Shown here in pieces: positions 22,760 through 29,236 of a stretch of DNA of 34,136 nt. The stretch comes from Candidatus Saccharimonadota bacterium (GTDB lineage: Bacteria > Patescibacteriota > Saccharimonadia > Saccharimonadales > Saccharimonadaceae). Made by a program: the position numbers and the translations under genes. Within the stretch, counting starts at the first letter, position 1. Each line of letters begins with the position of its first letter. The notes under the pieces were generated by a model that had not been told where the DNA came from, ran no database searches, and saw nothing but the letters and a program-made list of their open reading frames with translations. The stretch is from positions 1 to 34,136 of the forward strand of contig JAGCAJ010000004.1 in the NCBI GenBank assembly GCA_017652765.1. The letters are read 5' to 3'.

Positions 22760-23466
22760 TATTTACCTCCTTCCTCTCTCAAATAATCTTTGTTTTTAAT
22801 TTTTACAATCACCCTACCTCCTTTCTGATCGCGACATTCAGCTAGCGGTGTGGCCACAATACCTTCCCAATTCTTAAAATCACCCCGCCCCACTCGCTCA
22901 ATCAAAAATGCAAGAGAGGCAGGTTGGCCAAATCCGCCTTCCATGAGATCATGGACAGTGCGAAGCCCAAAGTACTTTGCAATTTCAATAACATCTTCTT
23001 CCTCAAGCCAAGTCCCATCAATATTCACATCGTAAAGTATAAACTCATCTTTCTCTAGGCCAAGCTCATTGCCCTGCACCTTGGGGCCCATATGCTCACC
23101 AAATAAAGTGACAATTTTATCACGACCAAACTTTTCCTCAAATATCTCTTCGATAAAGGTTTTGTTCATATATTCAGTCAATTGAGAACCACAACAGAAA
23201 TTATTACTTTTACCATTCCATAATGCCTGTTCGCCATTCCACTGCACTCGCAAATTAGCCCCGTCTATTTTACGCGTATAGCTCCATAAGTTATCAGACA
23301 AATAAGCAATCAATTTAGAACGGTATATTTCTAAATTGGAGTTAGTGGCATTTGGAATACACAGTCTGCGAGACTTGTGTTCTTTGCCCCACTCGTTATC
23401 TTGTACAGTTGGCGCATCTATATGATGATAAGCCATATCAAATGCGCCCTGCATTGTTTTTCCCAT
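22759..23466 (-). CDS. RNA ligase, nucleotidyltransferase type
   Basis: 235 residues from the ATG with GGAGG upstream (an upstream in-frame ATG exists at 23478). Motif I is RKIDGANLRV (Lys nucleophile near residue 62), motif Ia/III LFGEHMG and FILYDV, motif IV NWEGIV near 203-208, motif V VIVKIKNKDY at the end. This is the RNA_ligase (Rnl2-like) fold, lacking a large extra domain. It would seal nicked RNA, perhaps tRNA cut by host defences. No kinase partner is recognisable. It overlaps the gene upstream by 29 bases. Confidence 0.9.
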   Translation of the reverse strand: MGKTMQGAFDMAYHHIDAPTVQDNEWGKEHKSRRLCIPNATNSNLEIYRSKLIAYLSDNLWSYTRKIDGANLRVQWNGEQALWNGKSNNFCCGSQLTEYMNKTFIEEIFEEKFGRDKIVTLFGEHMGPKVQGNELGLEKDEFILYDVNIDGTWLEEEDVIEIAKYFGLRTVHDLMEGGFGQPASLAFLIERVGRGDFKNWEGIVATPLAECRDQKGGRVIVKIKNKDYLREEGGK

Positions 23467-24130
23467 TGTTACCTCCATCTATTTTATTTAGTTCTTCTTG
23501 CAGTATTTTGGCGGCATCCCTATTGTCCAGCACTGCTGTGGAGTCACAGTGGTACCTAGTTTCAATAGGCGACAGCTCGCACCCAAGAACTTGAACTTCT
23601 TGAGCACAGCGGTCGATGGCGTATGCTCGCCTATACTGCGCGATTTCTTTAAGCATCTTATCCCGAGGCATAGAGCTAAAGAAATCAACTTTGTCGGGAC
23701 CCAAGACACTGGGGTCGGTCATACTCTTTCTAACCCACACATTCCCGACAAAGCAGGTCTCTTTAGTTTTCTCTTTTACTCTAAATTTCTTCACATACTC
23801 GGTATCAATAGACATTGGGAGTAGCACGGTGTGCCCAGAATAAATCACTGACTTTAGCGTATATTCGCTCGAACATACTAAGACCAAATCCTTGTACTTC
23901 TTAAGCCACTGATAATTCCACGGCGTAGAGTTATCGTGCAAAAACACAATCATGTGGTCGCACATGCCGGAAAGCTCGCGCCCTACCGTGTTCCAATCAC
24001 GCCAAGTACTAACATTTGGTATGATATTCTTTACAATCTCACGCGAATAATAATAGCAACCATTATATTTACCATTGCCACATTTCTTACGAATAGCCTC
24101 ATATTCTGGATGGTTGTGATCAATTACCAT
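23438..24130 (-). CDS. Glycosyltransferase-like protein (tentative)
   Basis: A 230-residue protein. MVIDHNHPEY, then YYYSREIVKNIIP, MIVFLHDNSTPWNYQWLKKYKDLVLVCSSEYT and TVLLPMSIDTEYVKKF, which follow the pattern of a GT-B-like Rossmann fold with SID motif. TCFVGNVWVRK follows as a nucleotide-site-like turn. The C-terminus is acidic. Could act on cell-wall polymer or virion; could also be an unrelated Rossmann protein. It sits with the RNA ligase in the early block, not with the tail genes. Confidence 0.45.
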   Translation of the reverse strand: MVIDHNHPEYEAIRKKCGNGKYNGCYYYSREIVKNIIPNVSTWRDWNTVGRELSGMCDHMIVFLHDNSTPWNYQWLKKYKDLVLVCSSEYTLKSVIYSGHTVLLPMSIDTEYVKKFRVKEKTKETCFVGNVWVRKSMTDPSVLGPDKVDFFSSMPRDKMLKEIAQYRRAYAIDRCAQEVQVLGCELSPIETRYHCDSTAVLDNRDAAKILQEELNKIDGGNNGKNNAGRI

Positions 24131-24255
24131 TCTTCACCTCCAAAAAGTTCTATACTTGCTCTTTCAAATGCCTCCCTCCAACTGCACCCGCTTTCTTTCT
24201 GAATTTTGCAAGCTAGCTTATCTTCTTCTAGTTTATCTTTTAAGCTATTTTCCAT
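24124..24255 (-). CDS. 43-residue helical peptide
   Basis: MENSLKDKLEEDKLACK..., charged amphipathic with two Cys, overlapping both neighbours. ATG at 24255. Function unknown. Confidence 0.5.
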   Translation of the reverse strand: MENSLKDKLEEDKLACKIQKESGCSWREAFERASIELFGGEEW

Positions 24256-24445
24256 CTTTATCTCCTAATTGGATTCTGATAAGAGCTGCTAGATTTTGAG
24301 TGGCTGTGTTGTTATCGTACAGTGCTTTAAGAATCGCCTGATTACGTCCATCTTGCAATTCAATCATGAAATCACTTATAGCTGCTTGTGCAATAGCTGC
24401 TTTTCTCAAAATACGATATTTATTTTCAAGTGAGATGTTGCTCAT
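24245..24445 (-). CDS. Small unknown helical protein (66 residues)
   Basis: Helical throughout (KAAIAQAAISDFMIELQ, NLAALIRIQL), start overlapping the preceding stop (ATGA). Function unknown. Confidence 0.5.
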   Translation of the reverse strand: MSNISLENKYRILRKAAIAQAAISDFMIELQDGRNQAILKALYDNNTATQNLAALIRIQLGDKDGK

Positions 24446-24723
24446 TCTTCACCTCCTGAAAATAGCAAGTCTAGGTCATCTATTATCTCGTGTATTTTTG
24501 GTGGAACACCTCTCCATCTAGCTAAGAATTCATAAGTTCCATTGCAATTCTTTCGCCAACCATAAAACTCAACCCCTTTATCTTTCAACCTTTTCCAAGC
24601 CTTGAGCTTTTCCACAAATTCTGTATGTAAAACATCCCCCATGTAGTTCAAATACCAATGCCCTTTCAATTCTTGAGCTTGGTTTTCGGTGAGCCCACCA
24701 AATCTATCCTTAAAACTACCCAT
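24442..24723 (-). CDS. Unknown protein (93 residues)
   Basis: Basic, Trp-rich middle (VEFYGWRKNCNG, FLARWRGVPP) and an acidic C-terminus (EIIDDLDLLFSGGEE). It overlaps the nuclease gene by 8 bases. No family was recognised. Confidence 0.5.
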   Translation of the reverse strand: MGSFKDRFGGLTENQAQELKGHWYLNYMGDVLHTEFVEKLKAWKRLKDKGVEFYGWRKNCNGTYEFLARWRGVPPKIHEIIDDLDLLFSGGEE

Positions 24724-25114
24724 TTATTTCCTTTCTTATTGCTTCCACAAACTTTATGGCTTCGTCAGCGCCCTTGCAGACTGCGCACATAGCGCCAGAC
24801 GCTTGTAATACATCCAGCCATGCTAGCTGTTCTCTAGAAGTCGTGGAACCCTTCCGGCGCTTCATCTCAATGGCGCACATTTGGTAGCAATCAATATGAC
24901 CGGTGGCGCCACAGACCGGAATAAATACCAGCAAATCTGGGAATCCTTTACTCGTGCCCATCTTTTTCATCTTGCGACCACGCGCTTTAATTGCGGCAGT
25001 AGACCCACCCAATTCGTTTCCGCTGTGGTGTACTAAGATGTCATTCAATTTACACCACTGCACAAAAGCAATCTGCTCATCTTCTTCGAAAGGAATTATG
25101 CTTACTTTACGCAT
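24716..25114 (-). CDS. VRR-NUC domain nuclease
   Basis: A 132-residue protein in the PD-(D/E)XK superfamily. GFPDLLVF (Asp near residue 59) and CAIEMKRRKG (Glu-x-Lys near 84-86), followed by SREQLAWLDVL and a final helix, are VRR-NUC features. Stand-alone phage VRR-NUC proteins act as structure-specific or Holliday-junction nucleases, probably together with ERF recombination here. The ends overlap both neighbours. Confidence 0.88.
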   Translation of the reverse strand: MRKVSIIPFEEDEQIAFVQWCKLNDILVHHSGNELGGSTAAIKARGRKMKKMGTSKGFPDLLVFIPVCGATGHIDCYQMCAIEMKRRKGSTTSREQLAWLDVLQASGAMCAVCKGADEAIKFVEAIRKEING

Positions 25115-25499
25115 TCTCTTCCCCTACCGAAGTCTTACCGTGACGAAATAACTTCTGCCATAGATGGATATTTTCGCGAGCTGCGCCTTCTGGCACGATT
25201 TTTTCTACGACTTCTTTTTTCGGCCTGCCACACTTATAAAGACTACCATCCGCATTTATTGCTCTGCCGCTAGAATCTCTTTTAGCTGGTCCTCGGCGGC
25301 TCTTAAACCCACCAATCGCTCCCGCCATCCTTGCTCTTTCACGACCGGTCAATCCGTCTTTACCTACTACGTCAGATGCAAATCCACCCGTACGACTATT
25401 ATGACCGCCCTTTTTACCAATGCGAGCATAAAAGTCTTCCCCATGCCTCTCTTTATTTGTTGCCGCCGCTTTTTTACCTCCCTGAAGTGTGCCTACCAT
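25107..25499 (-). CDS. KGG-motif basic protein
   Basis: 130 residues from the ATG with AAAGGA upstream. The N-terminus is GGKKAAATNKERHGEDFYARIGKKGG, then TGGFAS and AIGGFKSRRGPAKR. The KGG repeats are those of YciG/general-stress proteins and many phage DNA-binding proteins. The C-terminus is basic with GRPKKEV. The 26-base overlap with the HNH gene suggests the latter inserted nearby. Nucleic-acid binding is inferred. Confidence 0.65.
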   Translation of the reverse strand: MVGTLQGGKKAAATNKERHGEDFYARIGKKGGHNSRTGGFASDVVGKDGLTGRERARMAGAIGGFKSRRGPAKRDSSGRAINADGSLYKCGRPKKEVVEKIVPEGAARENIHLWQKLFRHGKTSVGEENA

Positions 25500-25941
25500 A
25501 AATTGTCCTTTCACTTTGATTAACAAATTTTAGTGCGTCATTAAGCGTATCAAATCGACGCCTAATTGTTTTTGTGCCTACATATTTCTCTCTTGTCTTG
25601 TCGTAAGACACACCTTTTGGCAAATCGTAAACAGTGTGTACCCTTCCTATACATTCGGCATTCCAGCAATTAATCATTTGCCCAACACTACGTAAATTCT
25701 CTTTTCGGTTATCTAATTTATTACCGTTGATATGGTCTGTCACTAGACCCTTTGGTGTACCATTTATGAGCGCGTGCATCCTTATACTGATGCTCTTGCC
25801 ATTTATCTTTGTCTTTTTCACGGCATATCCTTGGTCGTTCTCATGCCAAGGGCTGAGCTTATTAACTATGTCAAAGTCGTCTTCATCGACTATGGCATAG
25901 TTGCCGGTATTACGCAGCAGCACCTCTTTAGTCCCGCTCAT
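25474..25941 (-). CDS. HNH homing endonuclease with AP2-like domain
   Basis: A 155-residue protein. HNH motif: MHALING, then VTDHINGNKLDNRKENLR at about residues 67-84. A C-terminal AP2-like DNA-binding unit has GVSYDKTREKYVG and RRFDTLNDALKFV. Free-standing HNH/AP2 endonucleases move between phages as selfish genes. Strong ribosome site GGAGG. A second HNH lies at 32074 and a LAGLIDADG-like region in the intein at 6486. Confidence 0.88.
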   Translation of the reverse strand: MSGTKEVLLRNTGNYAIVDEDDFDIVNKLSPWHENDQGYAVKKTKINGKSISIRMHALINGTPKGLVTDHINGNKLDNRKENLRSVGQMINCWNAECIGRVHTVYDLPKGVSYDKTREKYVGTKTIRRRFDTLNDALKFVNQSERTIYGRHTSGR

Positions 25942-25962
25942 TTTTACCTCCTTATTTGTTAA

Positions 25963-26259
25963 TTAACCCTTAAATTTCCTTAGTATTTCACGTCGAGCCT
26001 CTTCTGCCTTCCGCTTATACCTGCCTTTGTGCTCAAATCCATCCCAGATAGGGGAATCGAAACAACTGATTTTGTCTAGTTTGCGATCAATTTGAAGCGC
26101 TCTCACTCTACCTAGTTCTTGCGACATTTGTTTGCGATTTACTCGCTTCTCAAGCCATGCAACCGCTTCGTTTAGCACATCATTAGGCAACAACGCCCAC
26201 TGCATCAGCCGCCACAAAGCGTTTACCTGAGCCTTAGTTGGTCCATCGCTCCACGCCAT
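25963..26259 (-). CDS. Unknown basic protein (98 residues)
   Basis: Helical and Arg/Lys-rich. Trp-rich N-terminus (MAWSDGPTKAQVNALWRLMQWALL), then AVAWLEKRVNRKQMSQELGRVRAL. It overlaps ERF by one base and probably works with recombination. Family not recognised. Confidence 0.5.
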   Translation of the reverse strand: MAWSDGPTKAQVNALWRLMQWALLPNDVLNEAVAWLEKRVNRKQMSQELGRVRALQIDRKLDKISCFDSPIWDGFEHKGRYKRKAEEARREILRKFKG

Positions 26260-26768
26260 TATTCTTCTCCTAGCTGCGCTTTGCGCTTAGCAAAATCCAC
26301 CTTTAGTATGTTCGCCTGGCCTTCGGTAAGGTCCAGCTCTTTCCAATAGTTATTTAGTTCAGTGACATTCTCAATTTCACCTAATTTCTCCCGCACCTCT
26401 GAAAAATTGACCTTATTATTAGTCCTATATACTTTCCCGGTAGCCACAGGTGCGCCCTTAGTCTTTTCAAGCTTAGCGTCATCATCACATGCTAGCCCTA
26501 GAGCCATCTGTGCGGTATAGCGCCTGGCATAAGTAAGTGCTGAACCCATCGCTTGTGCGGCGTTCATCCCCTTCATCTCAGGTACAATGAGCGGAGCACC
26601 TTGATGCCACTCCCCCTTATCATCTAACCACCCCATAAATGTAGTGCCCTCAATAACCTTGGTCTCCATGATGGGCAACTTGAATCCTTGGTTTACAATA
26701 TCTGCGAGCGAAGCGTAGTTGTATCCGTACGCTTTTGACTCGCTTTTAACAATCTGTCTATCACCCAT
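26259..26768 (-). CDS. erf: ERF family single-strand annealing protein
   Basis: A 169-residue protein. YASLADIV near residue 20 and the family signature GSALTYARRYTAQMALGLACDDDAKL at about residues 76-101, with an annealing fold around it. The C-terminus is basic and helical. ERF proteins anneal complementary strands for recombination and for circularising phage DNA, consistent with a circularly permuted genome. Ribosome site AGAGG. Confidence 0.9.
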   Translation of the reverse strand: MGDRQIVKSESKAYGYNYASLADIVNQGFKLPIMETKVIEGTTFMGWLDDKGEWHQGAPLIVPEMKGMNAAQAMGSALTYARRYTAQMALGLACDDDAKLEKTKGAPVATGKVYRTNNKVNFSEVREKLGEIENVTELNNYWKELDLTEGQANILKVDFAKRKAQLGEE

Positions 26769-26770
26769 GG

Positions 26771-26944
26771 CTATATCCTCTCCAAGTTACGCTTAGTAAA
26801 CGCACCATTCCACGCCAGGACGACCATGATGGCACCTAGCGCCATCGCCTGTACCCACCACATTGATAGATCGTTAAGCTCACTTACGAGCACTACCGCT
26901 GCCGGTGTTCCAATTATTAAACTAATTATTGTCTTAATACTCAT
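26771..26944 (-). CDS. Small membrane protein (57 residues)
   Basis: Start chosen at the ATG with TAGGAG upstream; a longer in-frame ORF extends to 26971. Two hydrophobic helices (about residues 4-22 and 29-47), then a basic end (FTKRNLERI). Function unknown. Confidence 0.55.
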   Translation of the reverse strand: MSIKTIISLIIGTPAAVVLVSELNDLSMWWVQAMALGAIMVVLAWNGAFTKRNLERI

Positions 26945-26952
26945 GTCGGCTC

Positions 26953-27057
26953 CTAAAATGGCAAAGACCATCCTCCCAAATTAATTAGCCGACCATCGCC
27001 GAGCCTCACCATCTCATAGACAGTGCCAGACTCCTCATATTCAACTTTGATTTTCAT
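26953..27057 (-). CDS. 34-residue peptide
   Basis: MKIKVEYEESGTVYE... with strong ribosome site AAGGAG 6 nt upstream; beta-rich (GGWSLPF end). It stops 8 bases before the start of the membrane protein (TAGGAG). Function unknown. Confidence 0.55.
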   Translation of the reverse strand: MKIKVEYEESGTVYEMVRLGDGRLINLGGWSLPF

Positions 27058-27066
27058 ATTAACTCC

Positions 27067-27156
27067 TTAAGTAGCTGGTGGCATAGGTGGTACACCACCA
27101 GCATATGTGGAAGGTCGGCCTCGGTTTTGATTTGTTATCCCGTTTACCAAAGCCAT
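27067..27156 (-). CDS. 29-residue Pro/Gly-rich peptide
   Basis: MALVNGITNQNRGRPST... ending in GGVPPMPPAT. The ribosome site is weak (GGTGG). A near-palindrome CTGGTGGTGTACCACC lies within it and may instead be a regulatory hairpin. Confidence 0.35.
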   Translation of the reverse strand: MALVNGITNQNRGRPSTYAGGVPPMPPAT

Positions 27157-27191
27157 TTACTTGGCACCACCCTTCCAATTAAATTGATAAA

Positions 27192-27320
27192 TTACTTATT
27201 AAATGTTTTCTCAGCATGTTTTCTGCCGAGCATGAAGCCTTCATTAAAGGCATTGACAAGTGTTTTGACTGCTTCGGCTTTATAGGCCTCTATTGCGTCA
27301 ATCACTTCCTTCTCTTCCAC
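27192..27320 (-). CDS. 42-residue helical peptide, first gene of the early operon
   Basis: GTG start with AAGGAG 6 nt upstream: VEEKEVIDAIEAYKAEAV..., amphipathic helix. It is the first gene behind the 380-nt early leader. Could be a small regulator; no family. Confidence 0.5.
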   Translation of the reverse strand: MEEKEVIDAIEAYKAEAVKTLVNAFNEGFMLGRKHAEKTFNK

Positions 27321-27354
27321 GTCTTTCTCCTTCCACTTTTAAATTTGATATTGG

Positions 27355-27406
27355 TAGCAGTGGCTATCAAAACGAGGAAAAATGCAAAGACGCCACTGCT
27401 ATTTTT
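27355..27406 (+). terminator. Hairpin in the early leader (plus-strand terminator-like)
   Basis: TAGCAGTGGC and GCCACTGCTA pair over 10 bp around a 27-nt loop; only the plus strand continues as TTTTT. No plus-strand gene is upstream, so it may stop stray transcription or simply fold in the leftward leader. Confidence 0.4.
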
Positions 27407-27420
27407 AAGGTGCTGTATCC

Positions 27421-27438
27421 TTCGGCTAAGAAACGAAG
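27421..27438 (+). repeat. Inverted copy of the sRNA 5' end (site C)
   Basis: TTCGGCTAAGAAACGAAG on the plus strand, identical to the 5' end of the minus-strand sRNA at 29137-29154. A leftward transcript therefore carries its perfect complement, in a hairpin CCTTCG-loop-CGAAGG whose 9-nt loop is complementary to the sRNA loop. Confidence 0.85.
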
Positions 27439-27452
27439 GCCAGACCAGCATC

Positions 27453-27479
27453 AAAAAAACGGTTTTATACAAAACCGCC
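27453..27479 (-). terminator. Intrinsic terminator in the early leftward leader
   Basis: Minus strand CGGTTTT-GTAT-AAAACCG followed by TTTTTTT. It lies about 225 nt behind the predicted early start and before the first early gene, so early expression would need read-through or antitermination. Confidence 0.85.
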
Positions 27480-27582
27480 TTAAATCAATCAATTCTCTTG
27501 GAAGTCGGCCGTGTCTTCATGGTGCACCAGCGCGCTTCATTCGCATTGCTCTATCAGCTAGCCCCAAGAACAAAACAGTTAA

Positions 27583-27658
27583 GGGGTGTTAGCTCAGTTG
27601 GTAGAGCGACTGGTTCGCAATCAGTAGGTCAGGGGTTCGAATCCCCTACACTCCACCA
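27583..27658 (+). tRNA. tRNA-Ala(CGC)
   Basis: 76 bases including encoded CCA. Acceptor GGGGTGT with ACACTCC; D arm GCTC..GAGC; anticodon stem ACTGG/TCAGT with loop TTCGCAA (anticodon CGC); T arm AGGGG-TTCGAAT-CCCCT. The G3-U70 pair, the alanine identity element, agrees with the anticodon. It lies beside the integrase, so it may be part of attP or an expressed phage tRNA. Its strand is opposite to the early leader that crosses it. Confidence 0.93.
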
Positions 27659-27666
27659 AGATTTAA

Positions 27667-27675
27667 TTCGGCTAA
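27667..27675 (+). repeat. Short inverted copy of the sRNA 5' end (site A)
   Basis: TTCGGCTAA, the first nine bases of the shared 18-mer, near the start of the early leftward transcript. Short enough to be chance alone, but notable beside site C. Confidence 0.45.
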
Positions 27676-27710
27676 TGTATTTAATTGTAAAACTGCTTTT
27701 TGATATTTTC

Positions 27711-27739
27711 ATTATAGCACAGATTTTTGTTATTTGCAA
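27711..27739 (-). promoter_or_regulatory. Early leftward promoter
   Basis: Minus strand TTGCAA, 17-nt spacer, extended -10 TGCTATAAT. Predicted start near 27704. Transcription would pass antisense through the tRNA, site A, terminator and site C into the early genes. Confidence 0.78.
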
Positions 27740-27748
27740 TGCTTAAGT

Positions 27749-28615
27749 TTATGCAGTATGGAACATTTCATACTGCTTTTTTAGATCGTTATCCACAACA
27801 TGGGTGTATATTAAAGTGGTATTTATAGATGCGTGACCTAGCATAGGGCTTAGGTACCGGATGTTCCCTCCTTTTCGAATGAAATCAGTAGCAAATGAAT
27901 GCCTAAGAAGGTGTGGAAAAACATTTTTTTCGATGCCAGCGCGCCTAGCAGAGTTCTTTATTAAAAGCTGTATATTGGTCGGCGTCATTCTCGCCTTATA
28001 TTTGGCAGATACGATGAGAGCTGGGCAATTATCGCTTCTGCTCGCTAAATATTCATTCATTATCTTCTCTGTGCGCTCATCTATAAAACAAGTGCGCATC
28101 TTTTTCCCTTTGCCGACCACAGTGAATTGCCTATCGTAAATCGAGTCTCTATCTAATTGTATTAACTCTGATAACCTAATACCAGAGGCGTAGAATAAAG
28201 AAATAACGAGTTTATTCCTTAGGCTACTAGCATTTTCTATCATCGCATCCACTTCTTCTGGCGTTAAAAATCCCCTCCGAGTATCTTCTCGTTTGGGGAT
28301 TGGTATCAATTCAGGATTTAGGCACTCATGGCCGAGTATTCTCACGTAGCGAAGCACCATTTTTAACCTAATCAGATCGTTCCGAATAGTGTTGTTACGT
28401 CTTTCTTGTAGTGCGCCATCAGGCAATAATCTAAAATGCAGCGTATTGTTCCATCGCGACACATCTTCTAATGTTAGCTCCTCTATAGTTATGTCCCCCA
28501 AAGCTTTAACTATCCTATTTTTTACATAGTCTTGGTTTTCCAGCACCCTTTTAGATAAACCTTTGACAAACATATAGTTATTTTTATAGAGGTCAAACGC
28601 CTCTGATATCTTCAT
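27749..28615 (-). CDS. int: Tyrosine recombinase / integrase
   Basis: 288 residues from the ATG with AAAGGAG upstream (the in-frame ORF extends to 28711). An N-terminal SAM-like core-binding domain (about residues 1-110) precedes the catalytic domain: ASGIRLSEL (Arg147), HLLRHSF (His235, Arg238), LGHASI (His261) and the nucleophile in IYTHV (Tyr270). XerC/D-like size. It lies next to a tRNA gene, so site-specific integration is likely. Its 3' end doubles on the other strand as a terminator for the tRNA transcript. Confidence 0.95.
   Translation of the reverse strand: MKISEAFDLYKNNYMFVKGLSKRVLENQDYVKNRIVKALGDITIEELTLEDVSRWNNTLHFRLLPDGALQERRNNTIRNDLIRLKMVLRYVRILGHECLNPELIPIPKREDTRRGFLTPEEVDAMIENASSLRNKLVISLFYASGIRLSELIQLDRDSIYDRQFTVVGKGKKMRTCFIDERTEKIMNEYLASRSDNCPALIVSAKYKARMTPTNIQLLIKNSARRAGIEKNVFPHLLRHSFATDFIRKGGNIRYLSPMLGHASINTTLIYTHVVDNDLKKQYEMFHTA
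27753..27782 (+). terminator. Terminator of the tRNA transcript, within int 3' end
   Basis: GCAGTATG and CATACTGC pair around an 8-nt loop, followed by TTTTTT on the plus strand. The same bases encode the last residues of the integrase (KKQYEMFHTA). Confidence 0.8.
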
Positions 28616-28641
28616 AGTTTCTCCTTTCTGCAACGGAGAAT

Positions 28642-28965
28642 CTAATAACCAAGTAAAGCCATTTCTTTTTTTGCGCAGTAAGTAAAGTACCTCTTTGGAG
28701 ACTTGATCCACGGTCTATTGGCGGACTCCAGTAGTTTCTCTCTTGTGTCATAAGGCAAGTGGTACATCACCTTTAAGAAAAACTCTCTGCACTCAGGTGC
28801 TCCCAATAAACGAATATACCGTTCAGCTCCACTTTCAGCTTCCTTATCACTGCATAATTTAGCTCTACTAGAACCTCTTTCAATGAAATTGAAGTTCCTT
28901 TTTAAGGAACTTTCATTGTCCTTTTCAATTTCATTGATAGTGACTTTTTCCCCGTTGACTAGCAT
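28642..28965 (-). CDS. Unknown 107-residue protein upstream of integrase
   Basis: Start at the ATG with AGGAGG. Charged, helical, with CREFFLKVMYHLP and a basic C-terminus (SPKRYFTYCAKKEM). Codons about 9-28 contain a large hairpin (28881-28936). It lies behind the terminated sRNA leader and before int. It could be an excisionase, regulator or accessory integrase factor; no family was assigned. Confidence 0.5.
   Translation of the reverse strand: MLVNGEKVTINEIEKDNESSLKRNFNFIERGSSRAKLCSDKEAESGAERYIRLLGAPECREFFLKVMYHLPYDTREKLLESANRPWIKSPKRYFTYCAKKEMALLGY
28881..28936 (-). repeat. Long hairpin inside a coding region
   Basis: CAATGAAATTGAA (28881-28893) and its inverse at 28924-28936 form a 13-bp outer stem; AAGTTCCTT with AAGGAACTT makes a 9-bp inner stem. 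It lies inside the 28642-28965 gene near the start. Confidence 0.7.
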
Positions 28966-29087
28966 ATTACCTCCTAGCACTACCAAGTAACCCGCTCGGT
29001 ATTACACGAGTGCTTATATTAAATTTAATATGTAGTTTTCCACAAGCTCCGAGCGGAAGCTGCTTCAAACATCTGGATGATTGGGGC

Positions 29088-29155
29088 AAAAAGACCCAAC
29101 CATCTTCCCGGTGAAACCGGGTTTGTCAGGTCGGGTCTTCGTTTCTTAGCCGAAT
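29088..29155 (-). ncRNA. Terminated regulatory sRNA, P4-immunity-like
   Basis: About 68 nt behind a consensus promoter. It begins TTCGGCTAAGAAACGAAG, a hairpin with loop GCTAAGAAA, then AAGACCC pairs with GGGTCTT around CCCGGT-TTC-ACCGGG, and ends in TTTTT. The 5' 18-mer is the exact inverse complement of site C in the early leader. ACCCGACCTGACA in its middle recurs in array RNA R6. A trans-acting antisense role is inferred; attenuation of the gene at 28642 is an alternative. Confidence 0.75.
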
Positions 29156-29161
29156 ACTTAC

Positions 29162-29190
29162 ATTATATCAAATCGACAACTAAAAGTCAA
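29162..29190 (-). promoter_or_regulatory. Consensus promoter of the sRNA and int unit
   Basis: Minus strand TTGACT, 17-nt spacer, TATAAT. The strongest match in the window. Predicted start at 29154-29155. Confidence 0.9.
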
Positions 29191-29236
29191 TACGCGTAAT
29201 GAGGCGTTATTAGAGCAAGAATAATTGAACTATATA

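Noticed and set aside
27216-27746. Plus-strand 176-residue frame across the tRNA
   Set aside because: It runs through the tRNA gene, two hairpins and the antisense of a small gene, with no ribosome site.
27421-29154. Invertible segment flanked by the 18-bp inverted repeats
   Set aside because: The only recombinase is inside the segment and is a Xer/integrase type; the repeats fit RNA pairing better because one lies at a promoter start.
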